Assembly (NCBI GenBank): GCA_028277965.1
Contig: JANQFF010000276.1
Span: 1-54,305, forward strand
Reading direction: 5' to 3'
Origin: Pseudomonadales bacterium
GTDB lineage: Bacteria; Pseudomonadota; Gammaproteobacteria; Pseudomonadales; Azotimanducaceae
DNA length: 54,305 bases
Part shown: one piece after another, positions 8,207-17,149 of the stretch
Layout of the letters: every line of letters begins with the position of its first letter
Position numbering within the stretch: the first letter of the stretch is position 1
Made by a program: the position numbers and the translations under genes
Notes under the pieces: generated by a model
What the model was told of the DNA's origin: nothing
Databases searched by the model: none
Seen by the model: the letters and a program-made list of their open reading frames with translations, nothing else

Positions 8207-9388
8207 TTGCTCCCCATCAGGATCAGAGCCAGGGTCAGGAACCCGGCCAACAACCAACAAGAGGGACAAATACTGAACGCGCCACCCCAGCAGATTCTGG
8301 ATACGCTGGTCACAGCCATTGTGCTCCTGAACCAGGATCTGCGTATCGACTATCTGAACGCGGCTGCGGAAGATCTCCTGCAGACATCTGCGACACATGC
8401 TCGCGGCGTCCCTCTCCAGGATCTGGTGGTACGTGCTGACAAGCTGGTCGAGCGCCTGGGTGAGGCGCTGGAGCATCGTCAACCGTTTACGGAACGTGAG
8501 GCGACAATCCGCCTGCCCGACAACGTCACCCGCGAGGTGGATCTCACCGCTTCCATTCTGGACGAGTGGCAGGACACTCACGCCCTGGTTGTTGAACTGC
8601 AGCCACTCAACCGTCTCAAACGCATCAACCGGGATGATGAATCGGTCACCCGCCAGGAAACTTCACGACAGTTGATACGCGGCCTTGCTCACGAGATCAA
8701 AAACCCGCTCGGAGGGATCCGTGGGGCGGCACAACTCCTCGAAAAGGAACTCATAGACGAAGACCTGCGGGAATACACGGGTGTCATCATCAGCGAAGCA
8801 GACCGGCTGAAAGATCTTGTCGATCGCATGTTGGGCCCGCAGCGGGAACTGAACCTCAGGCCTGTCAACATCCTGCGCTGCTGTGAGCACATCATCCAGC
8901 TCATAGAAGCGGAACGGCCGGGATTGATTTCCTGGCAGCGTGATTACGATCCAAGCCTGCCCGACATCGAAGCTGACGAATCCCAGCTGATCCAGGCGAT
9001 TCTGAACATCGTTAGAAATGCCTGCCAGGCACTCGAGCAGACTGACGATGCAAAAATCGGCCTGCGCTCCCGGGTCGTCCGGCAATTCACCATCGGAGCC
9101 ATCCGCCACAGACTTGTGATGCAACTCGATATCACCGACAACGGACCTGGTATCACTCCCGAGCTGGAAGAACGTATTTTCTTTCCCATGATTTCCGGTC
9201 GTGCCGAAGGTACCGGTCTCGGTCTCGCCATCACCCAGACCATCGTCGCCCAGCACAAAGGCAGCATTCAGGTGACAAGTCGACCCGGCCAGACGTGTTT
9301 TTCTATCTACCTCCCGTTCAACGGGCATGCCGCAACCGGAGGCGGACACGGGGCGGTTACAGAACAAGAACAGGCAGCAACCCAATGA
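8207..9388 (+). CDS. ntrB: Nitrogen-regulation sensor kinase NtrB (GlnL)
   Basis: NtrB phosphorylates and dephosphorylates NtrC according to PII (glutamine) status, in the cytoplasm. A PAS domain covers about residues 30-135. The H-box is GLAHEIKNPLGG with His162, the N-box NIVRNACQAL, then DNGPGI and GTGLGLA. It lacks membrane segments, as expected. The start is uncertain: the open frame begins with TTG at 8207, but homology with GlnL begins near QILNAPP and a GAGGG precedes an in-frame CTG at 8273. Its stop overlaps the ntrC ATG by 4 bases. Confidence 0.93.
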   Translation: MLPIRIRARVRNPANNQQEGQILNAPPQQILDTLVTAIVLLNQDLRIDYLNAAAEDLLQTSATHARGVPLQDLVVRADKLVERLGEALEHRQPFTEREATIRLPDNVTREVDLTASILDEWQDTHALVVELQPLNRLKRINRDDESVTRQETSRQLIRGLAHEIKNPLGGIRGAAQLLEKELIDEDLREYTGVIISEADRLKDLVDRMLGPQRELNLRPVNILRCCEHIIQLIEAERPGLISWQRDYDPSLPDIEADESQLIQAILNIVRNACQALEQTDDAKIGLRSRVVRQFTIGAIRHRLVMQLDITDNGPGITPELEERIFFPMISGRAEGTGLGLAITQTIVAQHKGSIQVTSRPGQTCFSIYLPFNGHAATGGGHGAVTEQEQAATQ

Positions 9389-10776
9389 ACGAAAACGTAT
9401 GGGTCGTAGACGACGACCGTTCCATCCGCTGGGTCCTGGACCGTGCCCTCAGCCAGGCCGGGATACCAATCACCGCCTTCAACACAGCCGACCAGGCAAT
9501 GCATCACCTGCACGACGAGGCACCGCTCGCCATCATCACCGATGTCCGCATGCCGGGGATGTCGGGTCTGGAATTTCTCGAAAACGTCCAGCTCACTCAT
9601 CCGAACGTGCCGATCATCATCATGACAGCTCACTCGGACCTGCAGAGCGCCGTGGCGAGTTTCGAGCAGGGTGCTTTCGAATACCTCCCGAAACCCTTTG
9701 ACGTCGATGAAGCTGTCGCAGTCGTCAAGCGTGCCATCGCTCACTCCAGGGAAGCGACAGACCTTTCTCCCCAGGCATCTGAGCCCGCCCCCGAAATTAT
9801 CGGTCAGGCTCCCGCCATGCAGGAGGTTTTCCGGGCCATTGGTCGCCTGTCGTCATCGGACGTGTCCGTCCTCATCAACGGTCCGTCGGGTTCCGGGAAA
9901 GAGCTGGTCGCCAAAGCGCTGCACCGGCACAGCCCGCGTGCAGACAAACCTTTTGTTGCCCTGAACATGGCAGCAATTCCCGACGAACTCATCGAAAGTG
10001 AGCTCTTTGGCCACGAGAAAGGCGCGTTTACCGGTGCCAGCCAGCGCCGTATCGGACGTTTCGAGCAGGCCAACGAGGGCACACTCTTTCTCGACGAAAT
10101 CGGCGACATGCCACAGACGGCCCAGACCCGTCTTTTGCGCGTACTGGCGGAAAGTGAGTTCTATCGTGTTGGGGGCCACCAGTCGGTCAAAGTCGATGTG
10201 CGTATCATCGCAGCGACCCATCAGAATCTTGAATCGCTGGTTGAGAACGGCAGTTTTCGCGAAGACCTGTTCCATCGTCTGAACGTCATTCGCGTTCACG
10301 TGCCTTCCCTGGCTGAACGACGTTCCGACATTCCTTTTCTGGCACAGCATTTCCTCGAAAACGCGGCCAGGGAATTAGGTGACGAAACCAAGCGGTTTGC
10401 TCCCGAAACGGAAGACTATCTGAAACTTCTGCCCTGGCCCGGGAATGTTCGCCAGCTCGAGAACACCTGCCGTTGGCTCCATGTCATGGCAAGCACGCGG
10501 ACGATACTCATCAGCGATCTGCCGCCTGAGCTGCAGGAACAGCAGCCGAACGGAGCGGAATCTGACTGGGAGTCGAGCTTACATCTGTGGGCAACACAAC
10601 TTCTGGACAACGATCCAGGTACACCGCTGCTCGACACTGCCGGCCCACGCTTCGAACGTGTGATGATCACAGCTGCGCTGCAGAAAACCAGCGGACGCAA
10701 GAAAGATGCAGCTGAACTTCTCGGCTGGGGACGCAACACCCTGACGCGTAAAATGCAGGAACTGGATATGAGTTAA
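9385..10776 (+). CDS. ntrC: Nitrogen-regulation response regulator NtrC (GlnG)
   Basis: This 463-residue sigma-54 enhancer-binding activator has a receiver domain with phospho-acceptor Asp53 (ITDVRMPG) and Lys in LPKPF, and a central AAA+ domain with Walker A GPSGSGKE (166-173), the sigma-54-contacting GAFTGA loop (213-218) and Walker B GTLFLDEIGD. A Fis-type helix-turn-helix closes the protein (RKKDAAELLGWGRNTLTRKM). ATG 9385 is chosen because it overlaps the ntrB stop as ATGA and the protein then starts with the usual NVWVVDDD. It should act on the sites at 6118 and 8033. Confidence 0.97.
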   Translation: MNENVWVVDDDRSIRWVLDRALSQAGIPITAFNTADQAMHHLHDEAPLAIITDVRMPGMSGLEFLENVQLTHPNVPIIIMTAHSDLQSAVASFEQGAFEYLPKPFDVDEAVAVVKRAIAHSREATDLSPQASEPAPEIIGQAPAMQEVFRAIGRLSSSDVSVLINGPSGSGKELVAKALHRHSPRADKPFVALNMAAIPDELIESELFGHEKGAFTGASQRRIGRFEQANEGTLFLDEIGDMPQTAQTRLLRVLAESEFYRVGGHQSVKVDVRIIAATHQNLESLVENGSFREDLFHRLNVIRVHVPSLAERRSDIPFLAQHFLENAARELGDETKRFAPETEDYLKLLPWPGNVRQLENTCRWLHVMASTRTILISDLPPELQEQQPNGAESDWESSLHLWATQLLDNDPGTPLLDTAGPRFERVMITAALQKTSGRKKDAAELLGWGRNTLTRKMQELDMS

Positions 10777-10792
10777 GTCACACCGTCCCGCT

Positions 10793-11260
10793 ATGCCATT
10801 CGACGTTGTCCTCTACGAACCTGAAATCCCACCGAATACCGGCAACATTGTCCGGCTTTGCGCAAACACGGGAGCACGCTTACACCTGATTCGACCGCTC
10901 GGCTTCGAGTGGGAGGACAAACGTCTGCGCAGGGCAGGCCTCGACTATCACCAGATCGCCCATGTCACACTGCATGACAGCCTGCAGGCTTTCCAGGACG
11001 AGATCCGCCCGAAAAGGAGATTCGCGTTCAGTACAAAAGGAGTGACAACCTACACCGATGCGCAATTCATTTCAGGTGATGCCCTTCTGTTCGGTCCCGA
11101 GACCCGGGGTCTACCGGACGACATTCTGGAAGCTACACCCCCTGAATACCGCTTACGCATACCCATGCAACCAGAATCCCGCAGCCTCAACCTGGCCAAC
11201 GCGGTAGGGATTGTGCTTTACGAGGCCTGGCGGCAGATTGGATTTGTTGAGGGAAATTGA
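10793..11260 (+). CDS. trmL: tRNA (cytidine/uridine-2'-O)-methyltransferase TrmL
   Basis: TrmL is a SPOUT-class enzyme that methylates the ribose of tRNA-Leu wobble position 34. The 155-residue protein has normal length, N-terminal EPEIPPNTGNIVRLCANTG, and the knot motifs FGPETRGLP and IPMQPESRSLNLANAVGIVLYE that bind S-adenosylmethionine. It starts 16 bases after ntrC, and is found next to ntrC and secB in related genomes. Confidence 0.95.
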   Translation: MPFDVVLYEPEIPPNTGNIVRLCANTGARLHLIRPLGFEWEDKRLRRAGLDYHQIAHVTLHDSLQAFQDEIRPKRRFAFSTKGVTTYTDAQFISGDALLFGPETRGLPDDILEATPPEYRLRIPMQPESRSLNLANAVGIVLYEAWRQIGFVEGN

Positions 11261-11271
11261 TCTCGCTACCT

Positions 11272-11298
11272 CTGTAGGAGCGGCTTTAGCCGCGATTC
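11272..11298. repeat. REP palindrome
   Basis: The core GGAGCGGCTTTAGCCGCGATT lacks nothing compared with the 46382 copy (reverse orientation). It sits between the convergent ends of trmL and secB. Confidence 0.85.
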
Positions 11299-11311
11299 TT
11301 TCACCACGCTC

Positions 11312-11767
11312 CTAGTGCTTCGGCGCAGCTTCTTCCGCCTGCTGTCGCGCCTGGGCGTAGATCGCTTCGAAGTTGACCGGTGCAAGTTGCAGCGCAGGAA
11401 ACCCGCCTTTGACCACCAGGTTATCCAGGGCTTCACGCGCATACGGAAACAGCATATTCGGACACACAATACCAAGCACCTGGTGCAGTCGTCCGTCATC
11501 CACACCTTCTACAACGAAAATGCCGGCTTGATGAGCTTCTACTACGTACGCTGTTTTGTTTTCCTCCCGCTTCGCCGTAACGGTCGTGGAGAGAACAACC
11601 TCGTGGCGTTGATCACCAAGACTGTTCACGCGCGTGTTGATGTCGACCTGAATCTCGGGACGGAAAGGTTCGCTGAATATGGACGGTGATCCGGGTGATT
11701 CGAACGACGCATCTTTCAGGTACATACGCTCCACTCTGAGCTGGACCTGTACTTCTTCTTCCGCCAC
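11312..11767 (-). CDS. secB: Protein-export chaperone SecB
   Basis: SecB is a cytoplasmic tetrameric chaperone that keeps preproteins unfolded and hands them to SecA. The 151-residue protein has the typical core QRVYLKD-like segment (VERMYLKDASFESP), CPNMLFPYARE and GGFPALQLAPVNFEAIYAQ. The start codon is GTG, one base after the upstream rhodanese stop. The glutaredoxin gene grxC, often between the two, is absent here. Confidence 0.96.
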   Translation of the reverse strand: MAEEEVQVQLRVERMYLKDASFESPGSPSIFSEPFRPEIQVDINTRVNSLGDQRHEVVLSTTVTAKREENKTAYVVEAHQAGIFVVEGVDDGRLHQVLGIVCPNMLFPYAREALDNLVVKGGFPALQLAPVNFEAIYAQARQQAEEAAPKH

Positions 11768-11768
11768 G

Positions 11769-12185
11769 TCAGGCTTTGACGACCGGCAGACTCTGGCCGC
11801 GCCACTCCGTTATGCCACCTTTCAGGCGGCGGACGTCTGTAAACCCCTCTTTCATCAGAACCGACCCGGCCGTACCTGAATGCTGACCCATCTTGCAGGC
11901 GATGATCACCGGCTTTTCTTTGTATTTCTTGATCTCGTCGATGCGGCTTTGCAGGTTAGCAAAAGGGATGTTGATTGCATCCACAATGTGGCCCTCGTCG
12001 TATTCCGACTTGTCCCGGACGTCGATCACCAGGGCACCGTCATTATTCACGAGGTTCACGACTTCCTGGGCAGTCAGTGACGCTCCCCCACGCTGCATTT
12101 CGTTGCGTATGAACAGAATGAGCAAAACCGCGAAGATACCCACCAGAAACGGGTGATTACCGATGTAAGTAAATACCTGATCCAT
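11769..12185 (-). CDS. Membrane-anchored rhodanese (YibN-like)
   Basis: The product is 138 residues with one N-terminal membrane helix (about residues 11-28, starting MDQVFTYIGNHPFLVGIF), then a rhodanese domain (ALVIDVRDKSEYDEGHI) with the active-site loop ACKMGQHS (Cys within). It may carry sulfur or act in redox handling at the inner membrane face. I chose ATG 12185 because the longer frame to 12356 overlaps gpmI and the extra residues look untranslated. It forms an operon with secB. Confidence 0.9.
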   Translation of the reverse strand: MDQVFTYIGNHPFLVGIFAVLLILFIRNEMQRGGASLTAQEVVNLVNNDGALVIDVRDKSEYDEGHIVDAINIPFANLQSRIDEIKKYKEKPVIIACKMGQHSGTAGSVLMKEGFTDVRRLKGGITEWRGQSLPVVKA

Positions 12186-12215
12186 CAAGCGCCTGCTGCG
12201 TGCCGAAAGTGCGGG

Positions 12216-12251
12216 ATTATACACACCGCTCAAGGACAAATTTGCTAGAAT
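12216..12251. promoter_or_regulatory. Divergent promoter region, rhodanese-secB and gpmI
   Basis: In the 106-base gap a minus-strand TATAAT (12216-12221) points to the rhodanese gene and a plus-strand TAGAAT (12246-12251) to gpmI. Neither has a convincing -35 hexamer. Confidence 0.35.
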
Positions 12252-12291
12252 TCGCTCCCACTCTAAGGGGTTACAAGGTAGTACTCGTCGT

Positions 12292-13842
12292 ATGCGGCAA
12301 GTGAATCTATTGGTGGTTCTGGACGGTTTCGGACACAACCCCTCGCCTGAGAACAACGCAATTGCCCTCGCCTCAACACCTCACTGGGATGGTTTATGGA
12401 GCGAGTGTCCCCACACGCTGATCGGGGGTTCCGGAACGGATGTAGGTCTGCCCGATGGTCAGATGGGCAACTCGGAAGTTGGCCACATGAACCTGGGGGC
12501 GGGCCGCGTTATTTATCAGGACTTCACCCGGATCAATCGCGCCATTTCTCAGGGCGAATTTGCCAGGAACCGCACACTCAACACCACGTTCAAAAAGCTC
12601 GAAAAATCCGGTGGTGCCCTGCACGTGATGGGTCTGCTGTCACCCGGCGGCGTACACAGCCACGAAGAGCAGATATTTGAACTCATCCGTGTGGCCACGA
12701 GCCACGGCTTAACGGTTTACCTGCATGCTTTCCTCGACGGTCGCGACACACCACCCCGGAGCGCGGAAGACTCTCTGCGCAAGGCGCAGACGCTTTTCGA
12801 AGATCTCGGCAGTGGACGTGTTGCCAGTATCACCGGTCGTTACTATGCGATGGACCGGGACAACAACTGGGACCGGGTCGAACGAGCCTACAACCTGATT
12901 GTCCGGGGGGAAGCCCCGTTTCACGCGAAAGACGGCGTCACCGGACTACGGGATGCCTACAAGCGGGATGAAAACGACGAGTTTGTCCAGCCAACCGCCA
13001 TCCATCAGGGTGACGAATTACCTACTGCCGTCGATGGTAAAGACGCAGTTGTCTTCATGAATTTCCGCGCAGACCGCGCACGTCAGCTGACCAGGGCAAT
13101 GACACAGGAGCATTTTGACGGTTTTGATCGCCGGACATTCACGAAGCTGACGGACTTCGTCATGCTCACAAAGTATGCCGATGATTTAGAACTACCGTGC
13201 GCTTTCGACCAACAGAAGTTTTCCAACACGCTCGGTGAGTACCTGTCCAATCAGGATAAAAGGCAGCTCCGGATCGCCGAGACCGAAAAGTACGCGCATG
13301 TCACCTTTTTCTTCTCAGGGGGCGTCGAACAACCTTACGAGGGGGAAGATCGCATACTCGTACCTTCGCCAAAGGTAGCGACCTACGACTTGCAGCCGGA
13401 AATGAGCGCTCCCGAGGTGACCGACAAACTGGTAGCAGCCATCGAGTCCGGGTCTTACGACGTCATTATCTGCAACTACGCCAATGGCGATATGGTTGGA
13501 CATACCGGTCAGCTGGAACCCGCCATAAAGGCTGTAGAGACTCTGGATGAATGCCTCAACCGACTGCGCATTGCCATCCAGGCCAACGGCGGGCAAATGC
13601 TCATCACAGCGGATCACGGTAACTGCGAGCAGATGCTCGACACAAACACCAACCAGGCGCATACCGCCCACACCCACAACGAGGTACCCCTCGTCTACGT
13701 GGGTCCGCAACTGGTCAAGTTCGCCGATACGGGTACGCTGGCAGACGTTGCGCCGACTTTGCTGGACCTCATGCACATGGAGATCCCGGGAGAGATGACC
13801 GGTCGATCGCTGGTCAAGATTGAGTCGCGGCAAAGCGCCTGA
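12292..13842 (+). CDS. gpmI: 2,3-bisphosphoglycerate-independent phosphoglycerate mutase
   Basis: This 516-residue Mn-dependent enzyme interconverts 3- and 2-phosphoglycerate in glycolysis and gluconeogenesis. It has the alkaline-phosphatase-like metal-binding DGFG (D11), nucleophile Ser61 in QMGNSEVGH, HAFLDGRDTPP, NFRADRARQ, and late metal ligands in NYANGDMVGHTG and TADHGNCEQM. The length is that of the family. The next gene, an EnvC homologue, starts within its last codons. Confidence 0.97.
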   Translation: MRQVNLLVVLDGFGHNPSPENNAIALASTPHWDGLWSECPHTLIGGSGTDVGLPDGQMGNSEVGHMNLGAGRVIYQDFTRINRAISQGEFARNRTLNTTFKKLEKSGGALHVMGLLSPGGVHSHEEQIFELIRVATSHGLTVYLHAFLDGRDTPPRSAEDSLRKAQTLFEDLGSGRVASITGRYYAMDRDNNWDRVERAYNLIVRGEAPFHAKDGVTGLRDAYKRDENDEFVQPTAIHQGDELPTAVDGKDAVVFMNFRADRARQLTRAMTQEHFDGFDRRTFTKLTDFVMLTKYADDLELPCAFDQQKFSNTLGEYLSNQDKRQLRIAETEKYAHVTFFFSGGVEQPYEGEDRILVPSPKVATYDLQPEMSAPEVTDKLVAAIESGSYDVIICNYANGDMVGHTGQLEPAIKAVETLDECLNRLRIAIQANGGQMLITADHGNCEQMLDTNTNQAHTAHTHNEVPLVYVGPQLVKFADTGTLADVAPTLLDLMHMEIPGEMTGRSLVKIESRQSA

Positions 13843-14989
13843 CACTATCCTTCGCAGCTTCCGACGGCTGATCTGTCTGTGTGCAATCCTGCTCGCATGG
13901 TTGCCGGTCTCTGGCGATACCCCCACACCCGACAGCACGGCTGCTGCCCTCAAAGAAACTCTGGAGAAACTCAACGCACTGGATGCATGGCTCACCGACG
14001 CTGAGAAACGTCACGCGGAACTCATCGCTGAGCTCCAGGAGCAGGATTACAACATTGCAGATCTCAACCGGGCGGTCGACGCCAGCAACACAAAGCTCGC
14101 CCACACCGCCGCGGAAATCGCCAAGTTACGAACGCAACAGGACGAACTCGAAACCAAACGACTTACACAGGCGGAACTCATACGCGAGCACGTCGGGGCA
14201 GCCTACCGGCTGACGGGTCAGGATTTCCTCAAACAGCTCCTCAACCAGGAATCTCCCGAAAAGTTCGAGCGTATGATTCGGTACCACCGCACTTTCAGCG
14301 AAACCCGGCTCGAAGCGCTCGCCGAGTACCAGGACACACTTGCACGCCTGGAGACCGTTGATGAGGCTCTCCAGGTCCAGCAGGAAAGAGAACGTTCAGA
14401 ACAATCCGAACTCCTGTCCGAACAGGAAACACTCACAAATGAGCGCGGGCAGCGAGCTGAGGTCATCGCCCAACTGGATGCTGAACGGGAAACACGCGCC
14501 AGGGAATACGAACGCCTGCAGCAGGACCGGGTACGCCTCGAGCAACTCCTGGCCGAGCTGAGGCGCAGGGCCCAGGAACTCGACGGCAGCGCTTTCGTTG
14601 CAGCCCGGGGAAACCTCCCAATGCCGGTGACTGGCCGGATCAGACACGCATTTGGAAGTAAGCGCGCAGACGGGAGACTCATCTGGCATGGAATCGACAT
14701 TGCCGCGCCTGAGGGGAGTCCCGTAACCGCGATATTCCGCGGTCGCGTCATCTTCTCCGACTGGCTGAGAGGTTTCGGTTTCCTGACAGTACTTGATCAT
14801 GGCAGCAACTACATGACCCTCTACGGCCATGCGGACGTACTCTACAAAAAGGAAGGGGACTGGGTAGAGAGCGGCGAGCTCATTGCAACGGCTGGTAACA
14901 GCGGAGGCCGGCCCGATCCGGGTCTGTACTTTGAGGTACGTCACAAAGGTGATCCGCAGGATCCAATTATATGGGTCCAGCGCCGATAG
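13820..14989 (+). CDS. envC: Murein hydrolase activator EnvC-like
   Basis: EnvC activates the amidases that split septal peptidoglycan at cell division. The 389-residue protein has an N-terminal signal segment (about residues 14-32), a long coiled coil (about 40-250, rich in Glu, Gln and Arg) and a C-terminal M23/LytM domain (about 270-389). The LytM domain looks catalytically degenerate: WHGIDI keeps the first His-Asp, but the final HxH is LYFEVR, as in EnvC. The start appears to be TTG at 13820, overlapping gpmI by 23 bases; I see no ATG or GTG before the signal peptide. Confidence 0.9.
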   Translation: MSRGKAPDTILRSFRRLICLCAILLAWLPVSGDTPTPDSTAAALKETLEKLNALDAWLTDAEKRHAELIAELQEQDYNIADLNRAVDASNTKLAHTAAEIAKLRTQQDELETKRLTQAELIREHVGAAYRLTGQDFLKQLLNQESPEKFERMIRYHRTFSETRLEALAEYQDTLARLETVDEALQVQQERERSEQSELLSEQETLTNERGQRAEVIAQLDAERETRAREYERLQQDRVRLEQLLAELRRRAQELDGSAFVAARGNLPMPVTGRIRHAFGSKRADGRLIWHGIDIAAPEGSPVTAIFRGRVIFSDWLRGFGFLTVLDHGSNYMTLYGHADVLYKKEGDWVESGELIATAGNSGGRPDPGLYFEVRHKGDPQDPIIWVQRR

Positions 14990-15007
14990 GCGGCCTTGCA
15001 TAAACTG

Positions 15008-15036
15008 GTAACATTGGGGTCTGACCCCATTGTTAC
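15008..15036. repeat. REP-like palindrome of a second family, upstream of ctpA
   Basis: Arms GTAACATTGGGGT and ACCCCATTGTTAC form an inverted repeat with one mismatch and a 3-base centre. The GGGGTCTGACCCC core resembles palindromes often found near RAYT-type transposases. It ends 10 bases before the ctpA start codon. Confidence 0.75.
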
Positions 15037-15046
15037 TAGTTTTTTC

Positions 15047-16237
15047 ATGGTCTTACGCCCGCTCACATTGATTGGGATCATCATCAGCATCGTCACCGGA
15101 ACGTCCCTCGGTGTTGTGCTGCACATCTACTACAAGAAAGACCCTGCACCGCCTGCTGAGACACTATCCGAGGCGTTGCGTCATGTTCAGGAAAACTACG
15201 TCGAGACCATCAGTGAGGAGAAACTCCTCAAGCTCGCTATCGACGGCATGATGGACGGTCTGGACGACCACTCCGACTATCTCGACCCATCTGCGTTTAA
15301 TGATCTGGAAGCGAACGCCACTGGCAAATTCGGGGGAATTGGTATCGAACTCGGTCTGGTGGACGGGTATTTCACTGTCATCGCCCCCATGGATGACACC
15401 CCGGCTCAGGACGCCGGTTTAAAGCCGGGTGACCGGATAACTGGTGTGGATGGCACACCTGTTCGAGGCAAAAAGCTCCCTGACCTCGTTAATTCACTAC
15501 GAGGCGTGCCCGGATCGACAGTCGAGCTTGCGGTCTACCGAAAAGACGCGGACCGGTCGATGGACCTCACGATTGAGCGAGCCGTCATTCGCGTCGCAAG
15601 TGTACGAAGCCGGCTTCTCGAGCCGGACATCGCTTACGTTCGTATCTCCCAGTTTCAGACCCAGACAGGTGAAGACCTGGGGGATGAGCTGGCTGAACTC
15701 GAAGAAGAAAACGGCGCTCCTTTAGGCGGGCTGGTGCTCGATCTTCGCAACAATCCCGGCGGGACGCTGCTATCGTCCGTGGAAGTGGCTGATCAGTTTC
15801 TCGACGAGGGCCTCATTGTTTACACCCAGGGCCGCCTCAAATCGAGTTTCGCCAGGTACCGGGCGACCCGCGGCGATGATCTCGACGGCTCCCCCATTGT
15901 TGTCCTGATCAACGGCGGTTCCGCTTCCGCTTCCGAAATTGTTGCGGGGGCTCTGCAGGACCATGGACGAGCGCGTGTCGGAGGGTCGCGTTCGTTCGGC
16001 AAGGGATCCGTCCAGTCGGTGGTCCCCCTTGATGAAAAGCAGGCGCTCAAGATCACGACCGCTTACTACTACACCCCCAACGGGCGTTCCATCCACAAGA
16101 AAGGCATTGAACCCGACATCGAGTTCAAAGGTGAGACCCACGAAGAACTTCTTGCTGAGGCCGTGGACCTTCTCAAACAGATGCAACCGGATACCCGCCA
16201 CGCCCGACTCGACGAGGCTCCCGTTCGCGACATATAG
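15047..16237 (+). CDS. ctpA: S41 C-terminal processing peptidase (CtpA)
   Basis: This periplasmic serine protease trims or degrades envelope proteins, including murein-hydrolase-related substrates in some species. From ATG 15047 it has 396 residues: a membrane/signal anchor (about 4-28), a PDZ domain (GGIGIELGLVDG... to about 145), and the S41 core with the nucleophile region NGGSASASEIVAGALQD (about 289-305) and catalytic Lys319 in SFGKGSVQ. An in-frame TTG at 14996 would translate the REP palindrome and is unlikely. No clear ribosome site precedes 15047. It follows the EnvC homologue, a common pairing. Confidence 0.93.
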   Translation: MVLRPLTLIGIIISIVTGTSLGVVLHIYYKKDPAPPAETLSEALRHVQENYVETISEEKLLKLAIDGMMDGLDDHSDYLDPSAFNDLEANATGKFGGIGIELGLVDGYFTVIAPMDDTPAQDAGLKPGDRITGVDGTPVRGKKLPDLVNSLRGVPGSTVELAVYRKDADRSMDLTIERAVIRVASVRSRLLEPDIAYVRISQFQTQTGEDLGDELAELEEENGAPLGGLVLDLRNNPGGTLLSSVEVADQFLDEGLIVYTQGRLKSSFARYRATRGDDLDGSPIVVLINGGSASASEIVAGALQDHGRARVGGSRSFGKGSVQSVVPLDEKQALKITTAYYYTPNGRSIHKKGIEPDIEFKGETHEELLAEAVDLLKQMQPDTRHARLDEAPVRDI

Positions 16238-16354
16238 TTATCGTTGGGGAAATTTGAGTAACTTTGTTTACTTCCCCATCGCCCCTAACTAAACTGCCCC
16301 GCAGGACTAACGGGGAATTGGATACTGAGGGCTCAACCAGGGACTGTTGGTGTC

Positions 16355-17149
16355 TTGTTGGCTGTTGCGATCATCACGTCGCTCACGGCCGGTGCTCCCC
16401 TCGCTGCAGATCTGGCAATCGTCATCGACGATGTCGGCTACAACAAATCCAGGGGCTTGAGAGCCATCAATCTACCCGGCGATATGACAATCGCTGTCCT
16501 GCCGCATGCGCCTCACACTACCTCGCTCGTTGCCCACGCTGTGGCAGGCGGCAAAGATGTGATCATTCACCAGCCTATGGAACCGCACCCCGGCCCGGAA
16601 GTCAGGGAAGAACCCGGGACATTGAAACTCAACATGTCGACAGACGAGTTCGACAGCCTTGTCATCGACTCCCTGGACACGGTGCCTGAAAGGTCCGGTC
16701 TTTCGAATCACACGGGCAGTCTCCTCACACAAGCACAGCAGCCGATGCGTCGCCTGATGGCACAGCTGCGGAAGCGAAACCTCTATTTTCTCGATTCACG
16801 AACGTCAGCCGGAACGGTCGCCGTCGATGTCGCCCGGGAGATGGGCGTACCTGCTCTCAAGCGGGATGTTTTTCTAGATCACTACCGCACAATCGAAAAA
16901 ATCGATGCAGCATTCAACAAAGCGCTACGCGTTGCGCGCCGGAAGGGATTTGCGATCCTGGTGGGCCACCCATATCCGGTGAGCCTCGACTTTCTCGAAG
17001 AGCGCCTCCTCGACCTGCCCCCGGACATCCGCCTTGTTTCTGCGGCAGACCTGGCCAGGCGACGTGTTACACGTCCACTTGTCACGCATCGAGGAGTGCT
17101 TGCCCAGCCTGTAGGTCCAGGGTCCCCTCATATATTGCTCGGCCGGTAA
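16355..17149 (+). CDS. Divergent polysaccharide deacetylase, YibQ/DUF610 family
   Basis: The product is about 264 residues with an N-terminal signal peptide (ending GAPLAA) and an NodB-like fold of the divergent type: LAIVIDDVGYN, IIHQPMEP, SNHTGSLLT, FLDSRTSAGT and GHPYP. The His/Asp residues of these motifs probably bind metal. It is predicted periplasmic, and in many Proteobacteria it follows envC and ctpA, suggesting cell-wall work. The start is uncertain: TTG 16355 or an in-frame CTG at 16325 with GGGGAA upstream. Its 3' end overlaps convergent hisA by 68 bases. Confidence 0.88.
   Translation: MLAVAIITSLTAGAPLAADLAIVIDDVGYNKSRGLRAINLPGDMTIAVLPHAPHTTSLVAHAVAGGKDVIIHQPMEPHPGPEVREEPGTLKLNMSTDEFDSLVIDSLDTVPERSGLSNHTGSLLTQAQQPMRRLMAQLRKRNLYFLDSRTSAGTVAVDVAREMGVPALKRDVFLDHYRTIEKIDAAFNKALRVARRKGFAILVGHPYPVSLDFLEERLLDLPPDIRLVSAADLARRRVTRPLVTHRGVLAQPVGPGSPHILLGR

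Noticed and set aside
8663-9385. Minus-strand frame (240 codons) across ntrB
   Set aside because: Shadow of the NtrB kinase core; translation has no domain.
13315-13995. Minus-strand frame (226 codons) across gpmI and envC
   Set aside because: Covers the end of one clear gene and the start of another on the other strand.
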